A stretch of 5,802 nt of DNA from Candidatus Martarchaeota archaeon (GTDB lineage Archaea; Micrarchaeota; Micrarchaeia; Micrarchaeales; Micrarchaeaceae): the NCBI GenBank assembly GCA_023474155.1, contig JAMCYJ010000038.1:1-5802 (forward strand). Direction: 5' to 3'. Both the position numbers and the translations under genes were made by a program. The notes under the pieces were generated by a model that had not been told where the DNA came from, did no database searches, and saw nothing but the letters and a program-made list of their open reading frames with translations. Positions 1-5,577 of this stretch are shown here, piece after piece (the first letter of the stretch is position 1; each line of letters opens with the position of its first letter).

Positions 1-2
1 AT

Positions 3-110
3 AGCTATGCAATGCAGATGTCTATGTATATGACATCTAAATTGCAAGGGCAAAATTATATGGAAAATCTATCAAATATACTGAGATCAGACTTTCCCTC
101 GAAACCGTAA
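3..110 (+). CDS. Possible 3' end of an unrecognised gene (partial)
   Basis: The frame is open from the left edge to a TAA at 108-110 and gives 35 residues ending in RSDFPSKP. It is rich in Met, Ser and Asn and matches no family I recognise. The other two plus frames close at 33 and 40, so this is the longest continuation into the window. An oligo-T run (153-160) and a hairpin with a pyrimidine tail (195-228) follow on the same strand, which suits the end of a plus-strand transcript. An open stretch of this length can occur by chance in AT-rich DNA, so the call is tentative. Upstream sequence would settle it. Confidence 0.3.
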   Translation, partial: SYAMQMSMYMTSKLQGQNYMENLSNILRSDFPSKP

Positions 111-152
111 GATTCTTGAATTGTTACGAATTAATCGAAAGATATTTAAATG

Positions 153-160
153 TTTTTTTT
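153..160 (+). terminator. Oligo-T run, possible archaeal terminator
   Basis: Eight consecutive T residues lie 43 bases after the candidate stop codon at 108-110. Archaeal RNA polymerase commonly terminates at U-rich tracts without needing a hairpin. The run lies in a stretch with no convincing gene (111-341). Its role depends on whether the upstream partial frame is real. Confidence 0.3.
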
Positions 161-194
161 CTAATACTTTATATCATCAACAACCCAACCCTCA

Positions 195-228
195 GCGCAT
201 GTGTATATTACATGCGCCTCTTTCTTTT
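195..228 (+). terminator. Perfect 8-bp hairpin with pyrimidine tail
   Basis: GCGCATGT (195-202) pairs perfectly with ACATGCGC (210-217) around a 7-base loop. It is followed on the plus strand by an almost all-pyrimidine tail, CCTCTTTCTTTT (217-228). The stem is GC-rich against AT-rich surroundings. The tail lies only on the plus-strand side, so it is oriented to end a plus-strand transcript rather than argS. It could instead be a protein-binding palindrome. Confidence 0.35.
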
Positions 229-341
229 AGATTTTATATAGGATTGGAACTCTACTGCTATGGAGAATGGAGATTATTATTCTATATTTTATCCCTAATA
301 AATAAAATGCAGAAGCCATTTTTATTATCGTATTATTGCCG

Positions 342-2303
342 TTACATTTTATTGAGCGGGACAAGGCCTATTACGCTAAACAGCAGATCCATGCAGTATT
401 TAAATGAAATTACGAGCGCGAGCCTTGAGCTGTATTCTGTCTCGTTTGCATCGCTGTCTAATATGCGCACATTTTCATAGAACTTTGTGAATAAAATACA
501 AAGCTCATTTGCATACAGCACTGCAACGCTCGGCCTATATTCAAGTACGGACTTCTCTATGACACTCCTTATCTTCGACATTTCTTTTATCAAATCAAAT
601 TCATAGTCAGTAATATTATACGAAAAATTAGCCTTGGCTTCATCAATGCGCTTTGATGAGGCTTTTTCTATTATCCTTGATGCCCTTGCATATGTGTATT
701 GCGCATATGGGCCTGAGTTAGCATTAAAATTAAGCGCATTGTCCCATGAAAATATTATTTTCTTTTCAGGAGATTGCTTAAGGAATTCGAACTTTATCGC
801 TGAAACAGCAATAGCTTTTGAAATTATATCGTATTCATCCTTGCTAAGCTCAAACTTCGACTTTATCAGGCTGCGCGCTTTCTGCTCTGCCTGCTCAAGA
901 AGCAGATCCGCAGTATACCCCATCCATGTCCCTTTTCTTCCGGAGAGCACTGCGGCTTCAAGTACTACTTCGCCATATGAAAGATGCTTGAGGGCAAATG
1001 CAAGTTCTGGCCTGCCTATTGCATTGAATGCGACTTTTATTAAAGTCTGCAAATAAGATTGACGGGAATCAATTATATTTATAGCCTTATTTGCATTGCC
1101 GAAATTTAACTCATCATTGCCATCAGAGTATACTGACTCTGATGTAAAAAGAGGCTTGCTATTTGGCTGTACCATTAGCTGTTTATATTTAAATATATTT
1201 TTCACAATGCCAAACTTCCACATGTGGAAGGCAATATCCTTTGCGAGGTATGTCGGCGCGCCGTTGCTCCTTATCAGGACCTTTGCCTTTTCTTCCATCG
1301 CCTCTATTTCTTCTGGAACATCTGCCAGGCTGTTGAAGTCTATAATCGTGCAGTTTGCGTACTTCCCCTGAGCCGGCTTCTGTATGAAACCGCCTTTTTG
1401 CAGAATATCCATGCTCTTTTCAAGCAGATGCGATCGTACAATGTCGCTCTCCCATATGAGAACGTCATGGTAGAGGCTGTATGAGAAAGCGGTTTCATAC
1501 TGCGCAGTCAGGCATTGCAGCGCGATTTTTCTTGCCAAGTTAGATTCATATGTCCCATCCTGTTCAATAAGCGCAGAGAGCGCGTCAAGCTCCTGCTTTA
1601 TGTCATTAGCCTCTATGTGCTTGTTGACCTGCACGTATTCCTCGCCGAGCCACTGGTCAAATTTCTTGTCGACTTTGTCATTTAAATGCAGGTAGCCCCA
1701 CACGCTCTCGACCATCTGCAGCCCTAAGTCGTCTATGTAATCCTGCCTTTCCACAGCGAAGCCGTATAGTTGAAATAGATTCGATATCGCGTCGCCGAGC
1801 AGGGCATTCCTCAAGTGACCTAAGTGCCAGGGCTTATTCGGATTCACGCTCGGATACTCTATAATAACCTTTTCTTTCTTTTTTTCAAACTGCAGGAATT
1901 CCTGAAATCCTGAATTGCTGCGCATGTTTTCAGCTACCGCGCGCGCGAACGCCATTGAAATATGCTGCCTGTCGAAATAAAAGTTGAGGAACCCTCCTTT
2001 GGCATCTATGCGCTCAACGAAATCAGGCTTTCTCCCATCAAACCTGTTTTTCAGTTCCGCAGCAACCTGGTTAGGGTTAAGCCCCTTCTGCTTTTCCGCT
2101 ATCTTGAATGCGACGGAGCATGAAAGGTCTGCAAATTTTGAAAAATCAACGCTATTCTTTATTTCCTCTTTAGTAAGGCTGTATTCGCCTGCAGTCAGTT
2201 CTGCGGCCATACTAGAGACATTATCCTTTGCCAGGTCGTAAAAATAAATGCCTGCCATTATTTCACATATTTGGATTTTATTTGTTGCAATATTTGCAAA
2301 CAT
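342..2303 (-). CDS. argS: Arginyl-tRNA synthetase
   Basis: Class Ia aminoacyl-tRNA synthetase that charges tRNA-Arg with arginine using ATP in the cytoplasm. An N-terminal tRNA-recognition domain spans about residues 30-130. The catalytic core has VNPNKPWHLGH (153-163, HIGH motif as HLGH), YIDDLGLQ (189-196) and APTYLAKDIAFHMWKFG (349-365). The KMSK position reads LSGRKGTWMGYT (453-464), the degenerate archaeal form; K157 just before HLGH may supply the missing lysine, as described for KMSK-less ArgRS. The anticodon-binding domain begins near SGPYAQYTYARAS (530-542) and ends with PLNKM, typical of an intact C-terminus. At 653 residues it is slightly longer than usual (about 630). A TATA-like element near 2331 predicts transcription starting almost at this ATG. 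A start at Met16 (2258), with a weak GTGA at 2263-2266, is the main alternative and fits family N-termini better. Confidence 0.95.
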   Translation of the reverse strand: MFANIATNKIQICEIMAGIYFYDLAKDNVSSMAAELTAGEYSLTKEEIKNSVDFSKFADLSCSVAFKIAEKQKGLNPNQVAAELKNRFDGRKPDFVERIDAKGGFLNFYFDRQHISMAFARAVAENMRSNSGFQEFLQFEKKKEKVIIEYPSVNPNKPWHLGHLRNALLGDAISNLFQLYGFAVERQDYIDDLGLQMVESVWGYLHLNDKVDKKFDQWLGEEYVQVNKHIEANDIKQELDALSALIEQDGTYESNLARKIALQCLTAQYETAFSYSLYHDVLIWESDIVRSHLLEKSMDILQKGGFIQKPAQGKYANCTIIDFNSLADVPEEIEAMEEKAKVLIRSNGAPTYLAKDIAFHMWKFGIVKNIFKYKQLMVQPNSKPLFTSESVYSDGNDELNFGNANKAINIIDSRQSYLQTLIKVAFNAIGRPELAFALKHLSYGEVVLEAAVLSGRKGTWMGYTADLLLEQAEQKARSLIKSKFELSKDEYDIISKAIAVSAIKFEFLKQSPEKKIIFSWDNALNFNANSGPYAQYTYARASRIIEKASSKRIDEAKANFSYNITDYEFDLIKEMSKIRSVIEKSVLEYRPSVAVLYANELCILFTKFYENVRILDSDANETEYSSRLALVISFKYCMDLLFSVIGLVPLNKM

Positions 2304-2323
2304 TTATTGATGATATTTGCAAA
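2290..2323. repeat. Pair of 11-bp direct repeats, operator-like, at argS start
   Basis: ATATTTGCAAA occurs exactly at 2290-2300 and 2313-2323, 23 bp apart start to start, or about two helical turns. The second copy sits in a perfect palindrome, ATTTGCAAAT (2315-2324). The copies flank the predicted argS transcription start, where a bound repressor could block polymerase. No known regulator is recognised, and AT-rich composition makes short chance repeats possible. Confidence 0.4.
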
Positions 2324-2324
2324 T

Positions 2325-2344
2325 AGTTTAAATAGTTATATAGT
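2325..2344 (-). promoter_or_regulatory. TATA region of argS
   Basis: On the minus strand this reads CTATATAACTATTTAAACT, with two overlapping TATA-like boxes centred near 2340 and 2331. An archaeal start site about 26 bases downstream would fall near 2305-2314. That gives a leaderless or very short-leader mRNA for the ATG at 2303, or a leader of about 50 bases for the ATG at 2258. Placed by eye. Confidence 0.5.
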
Positions 2345-2388
2345 ATAATAGATTAATTAAAGTTGCCATTATTTGGCATCGGCTGGGC

Positions 2389-2403
2389 GTACTAAAATAA
2401 TAA
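2389..2403 (+). promoter_or_regulatory. Candidate TATA box for the BofA-like gene
   Basis: CTAAAATAATAA, centred near 2396, lies about 36 bases before the ATG at 2432. Transcription would start near 2422 and leave a leader of roughly ten bases. No convincing Shine-Dalgarno site is present; TGATGATC just before the start is at best a weak match to the GGTGAT end of the archaeal consensus. Confidence 0.35.
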
Positions 2404-2431
2404 CCGGAAAGCAGTAAATGATGATGATCAG

Positions 2432-2767
2432 ATGTTTGAATTTTTAGCGTATTCAAATATAATAGTCGAACTTGCGATAATAGCAGTTATAGGGTTAGTC
2501 GTATTTTTGATATTCAAACTTGGAAAATCCCTACTTCGGCTTATATTTGGGATCATTGCAAACAGCATTCTCGGGCTCCTAGCGATCATCGTGCTTGATT
2601 ATATATTTAACTTCAAGATACCTCTAATATTGCCGATAATAATAGCCACGGCATTGTTCGGGTTGCCTGCAGTTGGCACATTCATTATAATGAGACTTTT
2701 TGGGGTGCCGCTTGCTATTCCCTCGATTCCTGCTAATGCCATTGTTTCTGCAAATGCATTAATATGA
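2432..2767 (+). CDS. Small three-helix membrane protein, BofA family-like
   Basis: A 111-residue, strongly hydrophobic protein with three likely membrane segments at about 10-30, 35-58 and 64-91. From K32 to V92 it resembles the BofA (pro-sigma-K processing inhibitor) family: K-S-L-L-R-L-I, a Gly in the second helix, an N/D-x-x-x-N turn, then LFGLPAVGTFIIMRLFG (75-91), matching the family's G-(V/L)-P-(G/A) signature near its end. In Bacillus BofA restrains the intramembrane protease SpoIVFB. Archaea do not sporulate, so the role here is unknown. ATG 2432 is the first start after an in-frame TAA at 2393-2395. The gene diverges from argS and converges on the histone gene. The hydrophobic pattern is clear; family membership is recalled similarity. 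Confidence 0.75.
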   Translation: MFEFLAYSNIIVELAIIAVIGLVVFLIFKLGKSLLRLIFGIIANSILGLLAIIVLDYIFNFKIPLILPIIIATALFGLPAVGTFIIMRLFGVPLAIPSIPANAIVSANALI

Positions 2768-2776
2768 GCATTCTGC

Positions 2777-2781
2777 TTTTT
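2777..2781 (+). terminator. T5 run after the BofA-like gene
   Basis: Five T residues begin ten bases after the stop codon, inside the 27-bp gap between two convergent genes. The flanking CTGC (2773-2776) and GCAG (2787-2790) could form only a weak stem. This is acceptable as an archaeal oligo-T terminator, but the signal is short. Confidence 0.3.
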
Positions 2782-2794
2782 ATTCCGCAGCCAG

Positions 2795-2995
2795 TCAGTT
2801 CTTTATTGCAAGCTTTATGTCAGAGGCCTCTACAGTCTTCCTTTTAGCATGCTTTGCAAAAGCGACTGCTTTTTTTGCACTTGAAAGCGCAATCGTATTG
2901 AGGTGCTTGTGCAATAGGCCTGCTGCTTCCTTGTTTATCCTTTCGGCTCCAGCCTCTTTTAATATTTTTCTCACTGTCGCGCATGAAATAGACAT
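2795..2995 (-). CDS. Archaeal histone (HMfA/HMfB type)
   Basis: A 66-residue single histone fold that aligns without gaps to HMfB as I recall it: MSISCATVRKILKEAGAERI at the start and AKHAKRKTVEASDIKLAIKN at the end. It dimerises and wraps or compacts DNA. Conserved landmarks include G16 (loop linked to stacking of long histone filaments), R19 in GAER, the DNA-contacting R52-K53-T54, and H49 with D59, which pair at the dimer-dimer interface. There are no N- or C-terminal tails. One Cys (C5) lies near the N-terminus. The start ATG is preceded by AGGA, a weak Shine-Dalgarno match at short spacing. It is convergent with the BofA-like gene and lies downstream of the large surface-protein gene, separated by a terminator and its own AT-rich promoter region. 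Confidence 0.93.
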   Translation of the reverse strand: MSISCATVRKILKEAGAERINKEAAGLLHKHLNTIALSSAKKAVAFAKHAKRKTVEASDIKLAIKN

Positions 2996-3031
2996 TGTAT
3001 CCTATTGCTGAATTTGATTGGGCAGAAAATT

Positions 3032-3066
3032 CAAATAATATTAACCTAACCAAAATTTAAAAACTA
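3032..3066 (-). promoter_or_regulatory. AT-rich promoter region of the histone gene
   Basis: The minus strand holds two TATA-like candidates, TTTTTAAATTTT centred near 3057 and TTAATATTA near 3041. They would give leaders of roughly 36 or 20 bases before the ATG at 2995. The choice between them cannot be made from sequence alone. Confidence 0.35.
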
Positions 3067-3085
3067 TGCGTTTAATTATCTATCC

Positions 3086-3116
3086 AAAAACTCCGCGCTT
3101 CAAACATAGCGAGGAG
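3086..3116 (-). terminator. Intrinsic-style terminator after the surface-protein gene
   Basis: CTCCGCGCT (3091-3099) pairs with AGCGAGGAG (3108-3116) around an 8-base loop, with one internal G-A mismatch. On the minus strand this GC-rich stem is followed at once by TTTTT (3090-3086). It starts 30 bases after the surface-protein stop at 3147 and just before the histone promoter, so it probably insulates the two minus-strand genes. The plus-strand side has no T tail. Confidence 0.55.
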
Positions 3117-3132
3117 GGTAGCAAGATAGCGG

Positions 3133-3156
3133 AATTAACTAAAATGCTAGTTAGTT
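3133..3156. repeat. Inverted repeat spanning the surface-protein stop codon
   Basis: AATTAACTA (3133-3141) pairs with TAGTTAGTT (3148-3156), giving nine pairs including one T-G wobble, around a 6-base loop. It covers the TAG stop of the minus-strand gene (3147-3149) and its last codons. The stem is AT-rich and weak. It could help 3'-end formation together with the stronger hairpin at 3086-3116, or be incidental. Confidence 0.35.
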
Positions 3157-5441
3157 ATTATCGTGATATTATTGGATAAGTAATTTGCAACATACATGTC
3201 TTTATTAGAGGGATCATATGTTATATATGAAGGTCCCGATCCTACATTAACAGTGGAAATCACTGAATTCAAAGAAGGATTTATTATAGAAACAGTATCT
3301 GAATTATAATTTGCAACATAGATATAGCCGTTAGAAGGATCATACACTGGAACACCCGTAGGCTGTTGGCCTACAGGAATTGTTGAAATTACTGATTCTG
3401 TTGAAGGATCAATAACTGAAACAGCATTACTGGAGGAGTCTGTAACGTAAATATATCCGTTTGATGCGTCATAAAGCGCGCCTGTGGGATTTAATCCTAC
3501 AGTTATTGTGTTAACTACAGTAGATCCGGAAATAACTGATACATTGGAACTATGCGCTGTTCCTGTTGGGAGATAAAGATATTTGTTAGTAGGATCGTAG
3601 GCAGGATATTGAGGGCAATTTACACTGCCGCCTGTGCTAAAGCTTGTTGACAAGGCTGTGCCAGAAATTATATCTACTGTGGGATTGCAATTTGCAGATG
3701 CGTAAATATCAGTATTATTAGGATTATAAGTCACGATATAAGATGAGGCGGTAGAGGATAGAGTAATAGTAGCAACCACTGATTGGGAAGCAGAATTAAC
3801 AACTGAAACAGTATCTGCGCAATAATTTGAAACATAGATATAGCCGTTAGCAGAATCATAGGCTAGATTTATAGGGCAGCTTCCAACAGTTATTGTACTT
3901 GCTACTGTATTGCCGGATATGACAGATATCGTATTTCCAGCAATGCTGCCTCCAGCAGGGACATTACCTGCATTTGCAATATAAATATCCCCATTATTAG
4001 GGTCATAGAGCCCTGCCGCAGGGTCAGGCCCTACTGTTATTGAATTTACGATCGTATTTCCGGACATGACCGATACAGTATTAGTTGAAACAGTGGCTGT
4101 ACCTCGATTTAGAATATACATGAAGTTATTGGATGGATTATATATTATAAACCTGGGATTAGTTATCCCCGCGGATACTGTGCTAACAAGTGGAAGCAGG
4201 AATACTATAGAATTTGTTGTCTCAGGGGAATACGCAGAATCAGTCACATATATGCAGTAGTATGCTGTTGATGTCGGCGTGACTGCAGAAAACGAAATTG
4301 AATTTGCCGACGATATCTGCGTCTGCACGAGCGACGACGAAGATGTGCATGAAGATGTTGCAGATGAGTAGAGCCTTGCAGTATACGGCGCGGTGCCCCC
4401 TGCCCATGATGACGAGAATGTTACTGACTGTCCTATTTGTAAGGAATTTGATGAGGATAAAATCGACGGTGTAGAAAGCGAGGGATTCACGGTCACCAGA
4501 TCAAGCGACGACGATACTATATTCGGCGGCGTTGATGAATCTATTATGTTCGCAGAATAGTATGTATTTGGGGTTGCTGCATTAGTAGTAATTGTTATTG
4601 AATTTGAAAGAGAGGAGGATATTATTCCGTTGTAGCTGTAAAGGAGCGACATTGACCCTGCTGATGCGCCTGAGAACCAATTTACTGTAAATGGAGAAAC
4701 GCCGCCGAGCCATGAGACTGTCAGCGTTACTGATTGGCCTGCATCGATTGACGGCGATGGCGGGCTTAGGCTTGAAAATGTCAACTGCGTCGGAGAGGAT
4801 GGAAGCGCAGATATTGCTGCCTCTGATTCCACTTTTGCAGTTATTTTTGCAATCTTTGCGTATTCATAGTCATAGGGGGGATATCCCTGAAGGTTATACC
4901 TTATCCACAGCGTTCCTGAGAAAACAGCACCTATCGGGTTGTTTTTGAAAAGGTTTCCGTTGCTGCCATAGCATTTAAGTCCTGAAACATCTACGCTGCT
5001 GCCTGATGTAAGTACTGTGAGGTTGCTTGATGTTTGTGCGCCATAATTTGTTGAAGTCACATTCACATTAGGATATCCCTGCGATGTTGAGGATGCTGCA
5101 CACATGAATGACACATTATACAGCGTTTCGCCGGTATCCTGTTTGAAGCTAAAGCTTAGCAGATTCGGTCCGTTCGTGTTCGCAACCATTACAGGGCTGC
5201 TGCATAAATATCCCGGCGTTGAAAGGCACGACGAGCTTATGAACGCGCTTCCGTTGAAGACTCCGAGGATGTCAAGCGCTGCGAGGATTACCGCGATGAT
5301 GAGTATTGCCCAGCCGTATGTCATCAGGTATTCCATTGCGCTCTGCGCTTTCCTGTTATTACTTTTATCTTTTTGATAAAACTTTTTCCCAAAAAGGTTG
5401 TTTTGTCTCTCTCTCTCTCTCTCTCTCTCTTCGCGCGCCAT
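3147..5441 (-). CDS. Surface protein: class III leader, Ig-like domains, YVTN beta-propeller
   Basis: A 764-residue predicted cell-surface protein. Residues 1-32 form a basic leader ending RKA, followed by QSAMEYLMTYGWAILIIA and a hydrophobic helix (about 44-62). This is the class III (prepilin-type) signal cut by EppA/PibD-like peptidases before Q33. Residues 64-210 form a Ser/Asn-rich stalk with C72/C80 and C114/C157. Two related Ig-like domains follow (about 220-318 and 320-415), sharing GQSVT-x5-W-x-GG-x-(S/A)P(F/Y)T. Residues 418-764 hold eight YVTN-type propeller motifs. All ten cysteines fall in plausible close pairs, and N-glycosylation sequons (such as N109, N127, N140, N633, N758) are frequent; both suit an exported protein. 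The role is probably adhesion or envelope structure; no enzyme residues are recognised. ATG 5441 is the only usable start: TAA lies 18 bases upstream in frame, and no ATG, GTG or TTG occurs before the cleavage site. Confidence 0.88.
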   Translation of the reverse strand: MAREERERERERQNNLFGKKFYQKDKSNNRKAQSAMEYLMTYGWAILIIAVILAALDILGVFNGSAFISSSCLSTPGYLCSSPVMVANTNGPNLLSFSFKQDTGETLYNVSFMCAASSTSQGYPNVNVTSTNYGAQTSSNLTVLTSGSSVDVSGLKCYGSNGNLFKNNPIGAVFSGTLWIRYNLQGYPPYDYEYAKIAKITAKVESEAAISALPSSPTQLTFSSLSPPSPSIDAGQSVTLTVSWLGGVSPFTVNWFSGASAGSMSLLYSYNGIISSSLSNSITITTNAATPNTYYSANIIDSSTPPNIVSSSLDLVTVNPSLSTPSILSSSNSLQIGQSVTFSSSWAGGTAPYTARLYSSATSSCTSSSSLVQTQISSANSISFSAVTPTSTAYYCIYVTDSAYSPETTNSIVFLLPLVSTVSAGITNPRFIIYNPSNNFMYILNRGTATVSTNTVSVMSGNTIVNSITVGPDPAAGLYDPNNGDIYIANAGNVPAGGSIAGNTISVISGNTVASTITVGSCPINLAYDSANGYIYVSNYCADTVSVVNSASQSVVATITLSSTASSYIVTYNPNNTDIYASANCNPTVDIISGTALSTSFSTGGSVNCPQYPAYDPTNKYLYLPTGTAHSSNVSVISGSTVVNTITVGLNPTGALYDASNGYIYVTDSSSNAVSVIDPSTESVISTIPVGQQPTGVPVYDPSNGYIYVANYNSDTVSIINPSLNSVISTVNVGSGPSYITYDPSNKDMYVANYLSNNITIITN
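3150..4190 (-). repeat. Eight YVTN-type beta-propeller repeats
   Basis: Encodes residues 418-764. The consensus motif is YDPSNGYIYVAN, a short loop, (D/N)TVSVI, then V-x-TI-x-VG. Motif cores lie at MYILN 441, IYIAN 486, IYVSN 535, IYASA 579, LYLPT 622, IYVTD 664, IYVAN 706 and MYVAN 749, so the period is 42-49 residues. The last repeat lacks its outer strand, and LVSTVSAG (418-425) before the first repeat looks like that missing strand. This predicts an eight-bladed ring closed by pairing of both termini. Such repeats are known in archaeal surface-layer and YncE-like proteins, often with seven blades. Confidence 0.8.
5406..5430. repeat. 25-base TC/GA dinucleotide tract (microsatellite)
   Basis: Twelve and a half uninterrupted TC units on the plus strand; on the coding minus strand they read as GA and encode the alternating Glu/Arg run at residues 5-12 of the surface protein. 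The tract starts 11 bases after the ATG, beside a short CGCGCG (5432-5437). It is the only long simple-sequence tract in the window. Its length makes replication slippage likely, and its count in the assembly may be a population consensus or an error. Confidence 0.9.
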
Positions 5442-5478
5442 GGAATCCGTTTTGTTTTAGTTTATATTTGGCAGGAAA

Positions 5479-5492
5479 TATTTATAAAGCGC
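5479..5492 (-). promoter_or_regulatory. TATA box of the surface-protein gene
   Basis: The minus strand reads GCTTTATAAATATT, a strong archaeal TATA match centred near 5484. A start site about 26 bases downstream falls near 5458 and leaves a leader of about 17 bases before the ATG at 5441. No clear Shine-Dalgarno site is present; GGA four bases before the ATG is the only trace. Confidence 0.55.
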
Positions 5493-5528
5493 ATCATAAA
5501 ATCGCAGAATGCGGAAAAACCTGCAAAA

Positions 5529-5545
5529 AGCATAAATATCTTAAA
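5529..5545 (+). promoter_or_regulatory. Candidate TATA box of the right-edge gene
   Basis: AGCATAAATATCTTAAA on the plus strand, with the core centred near 5535 and an A-rich stretch before it. The predicted start near 5561 gives a leader of about 17 bases to the ATG at 5578. It is divergent from the surface-protein TATA box, with centres about 50 bp apart. Confidence 0.4.
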
Positions 5546-5577
5546 TGCAGCAATATTATTGTTAATGGTTGAAGTTG

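Noticed and set aside
453..464. Apparent loss of the KMSK motif in argS as a sign of inactivation.
   Set aside because: It corresponds to codons near residues 620 in this numbering only by position in the window; the actual motif region reads SGRKGTWMGYT, which is the normal archaeal ArgRS form, so the enzyme is expected to be active.
121..480. A plus-strand 119-codon frame beginning with TTG and overlapping the 3' end of argS.
   Set aside because: About 140 bases lie antisense to well-supported argS, the translation has no recognisable composition or motif, and it has no convincing start signal.
1179..1205. AT-rich TATA-like stretch inside argS.
   Set aside because: It encodes conserved-position residues of argS (around VKNIFKYKQ) and no gene starts downstream on either strand.
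2364..2378. 5-bp perfect stem (TGCCA/TGGCA) in the divergent argS/BofA-like intergenic region.
   Set aside because: Too short and without a T tail or neighbouring conserved element; expected by chance.
2416..2434. Box C-like ATGATGA before the BofA-like gene, considered as a C/D box guide RNA.
   Set aside because: No box D (CTGA) or internal D'/C' elements follow at the right spacing.
2844..3053. A minus-strand 69-codon frame overlapping the histone gene in another frame.
   Set aside because: The histone frame is clearly the real one; this frame is rich in Cys and Ser without any family resemblance.
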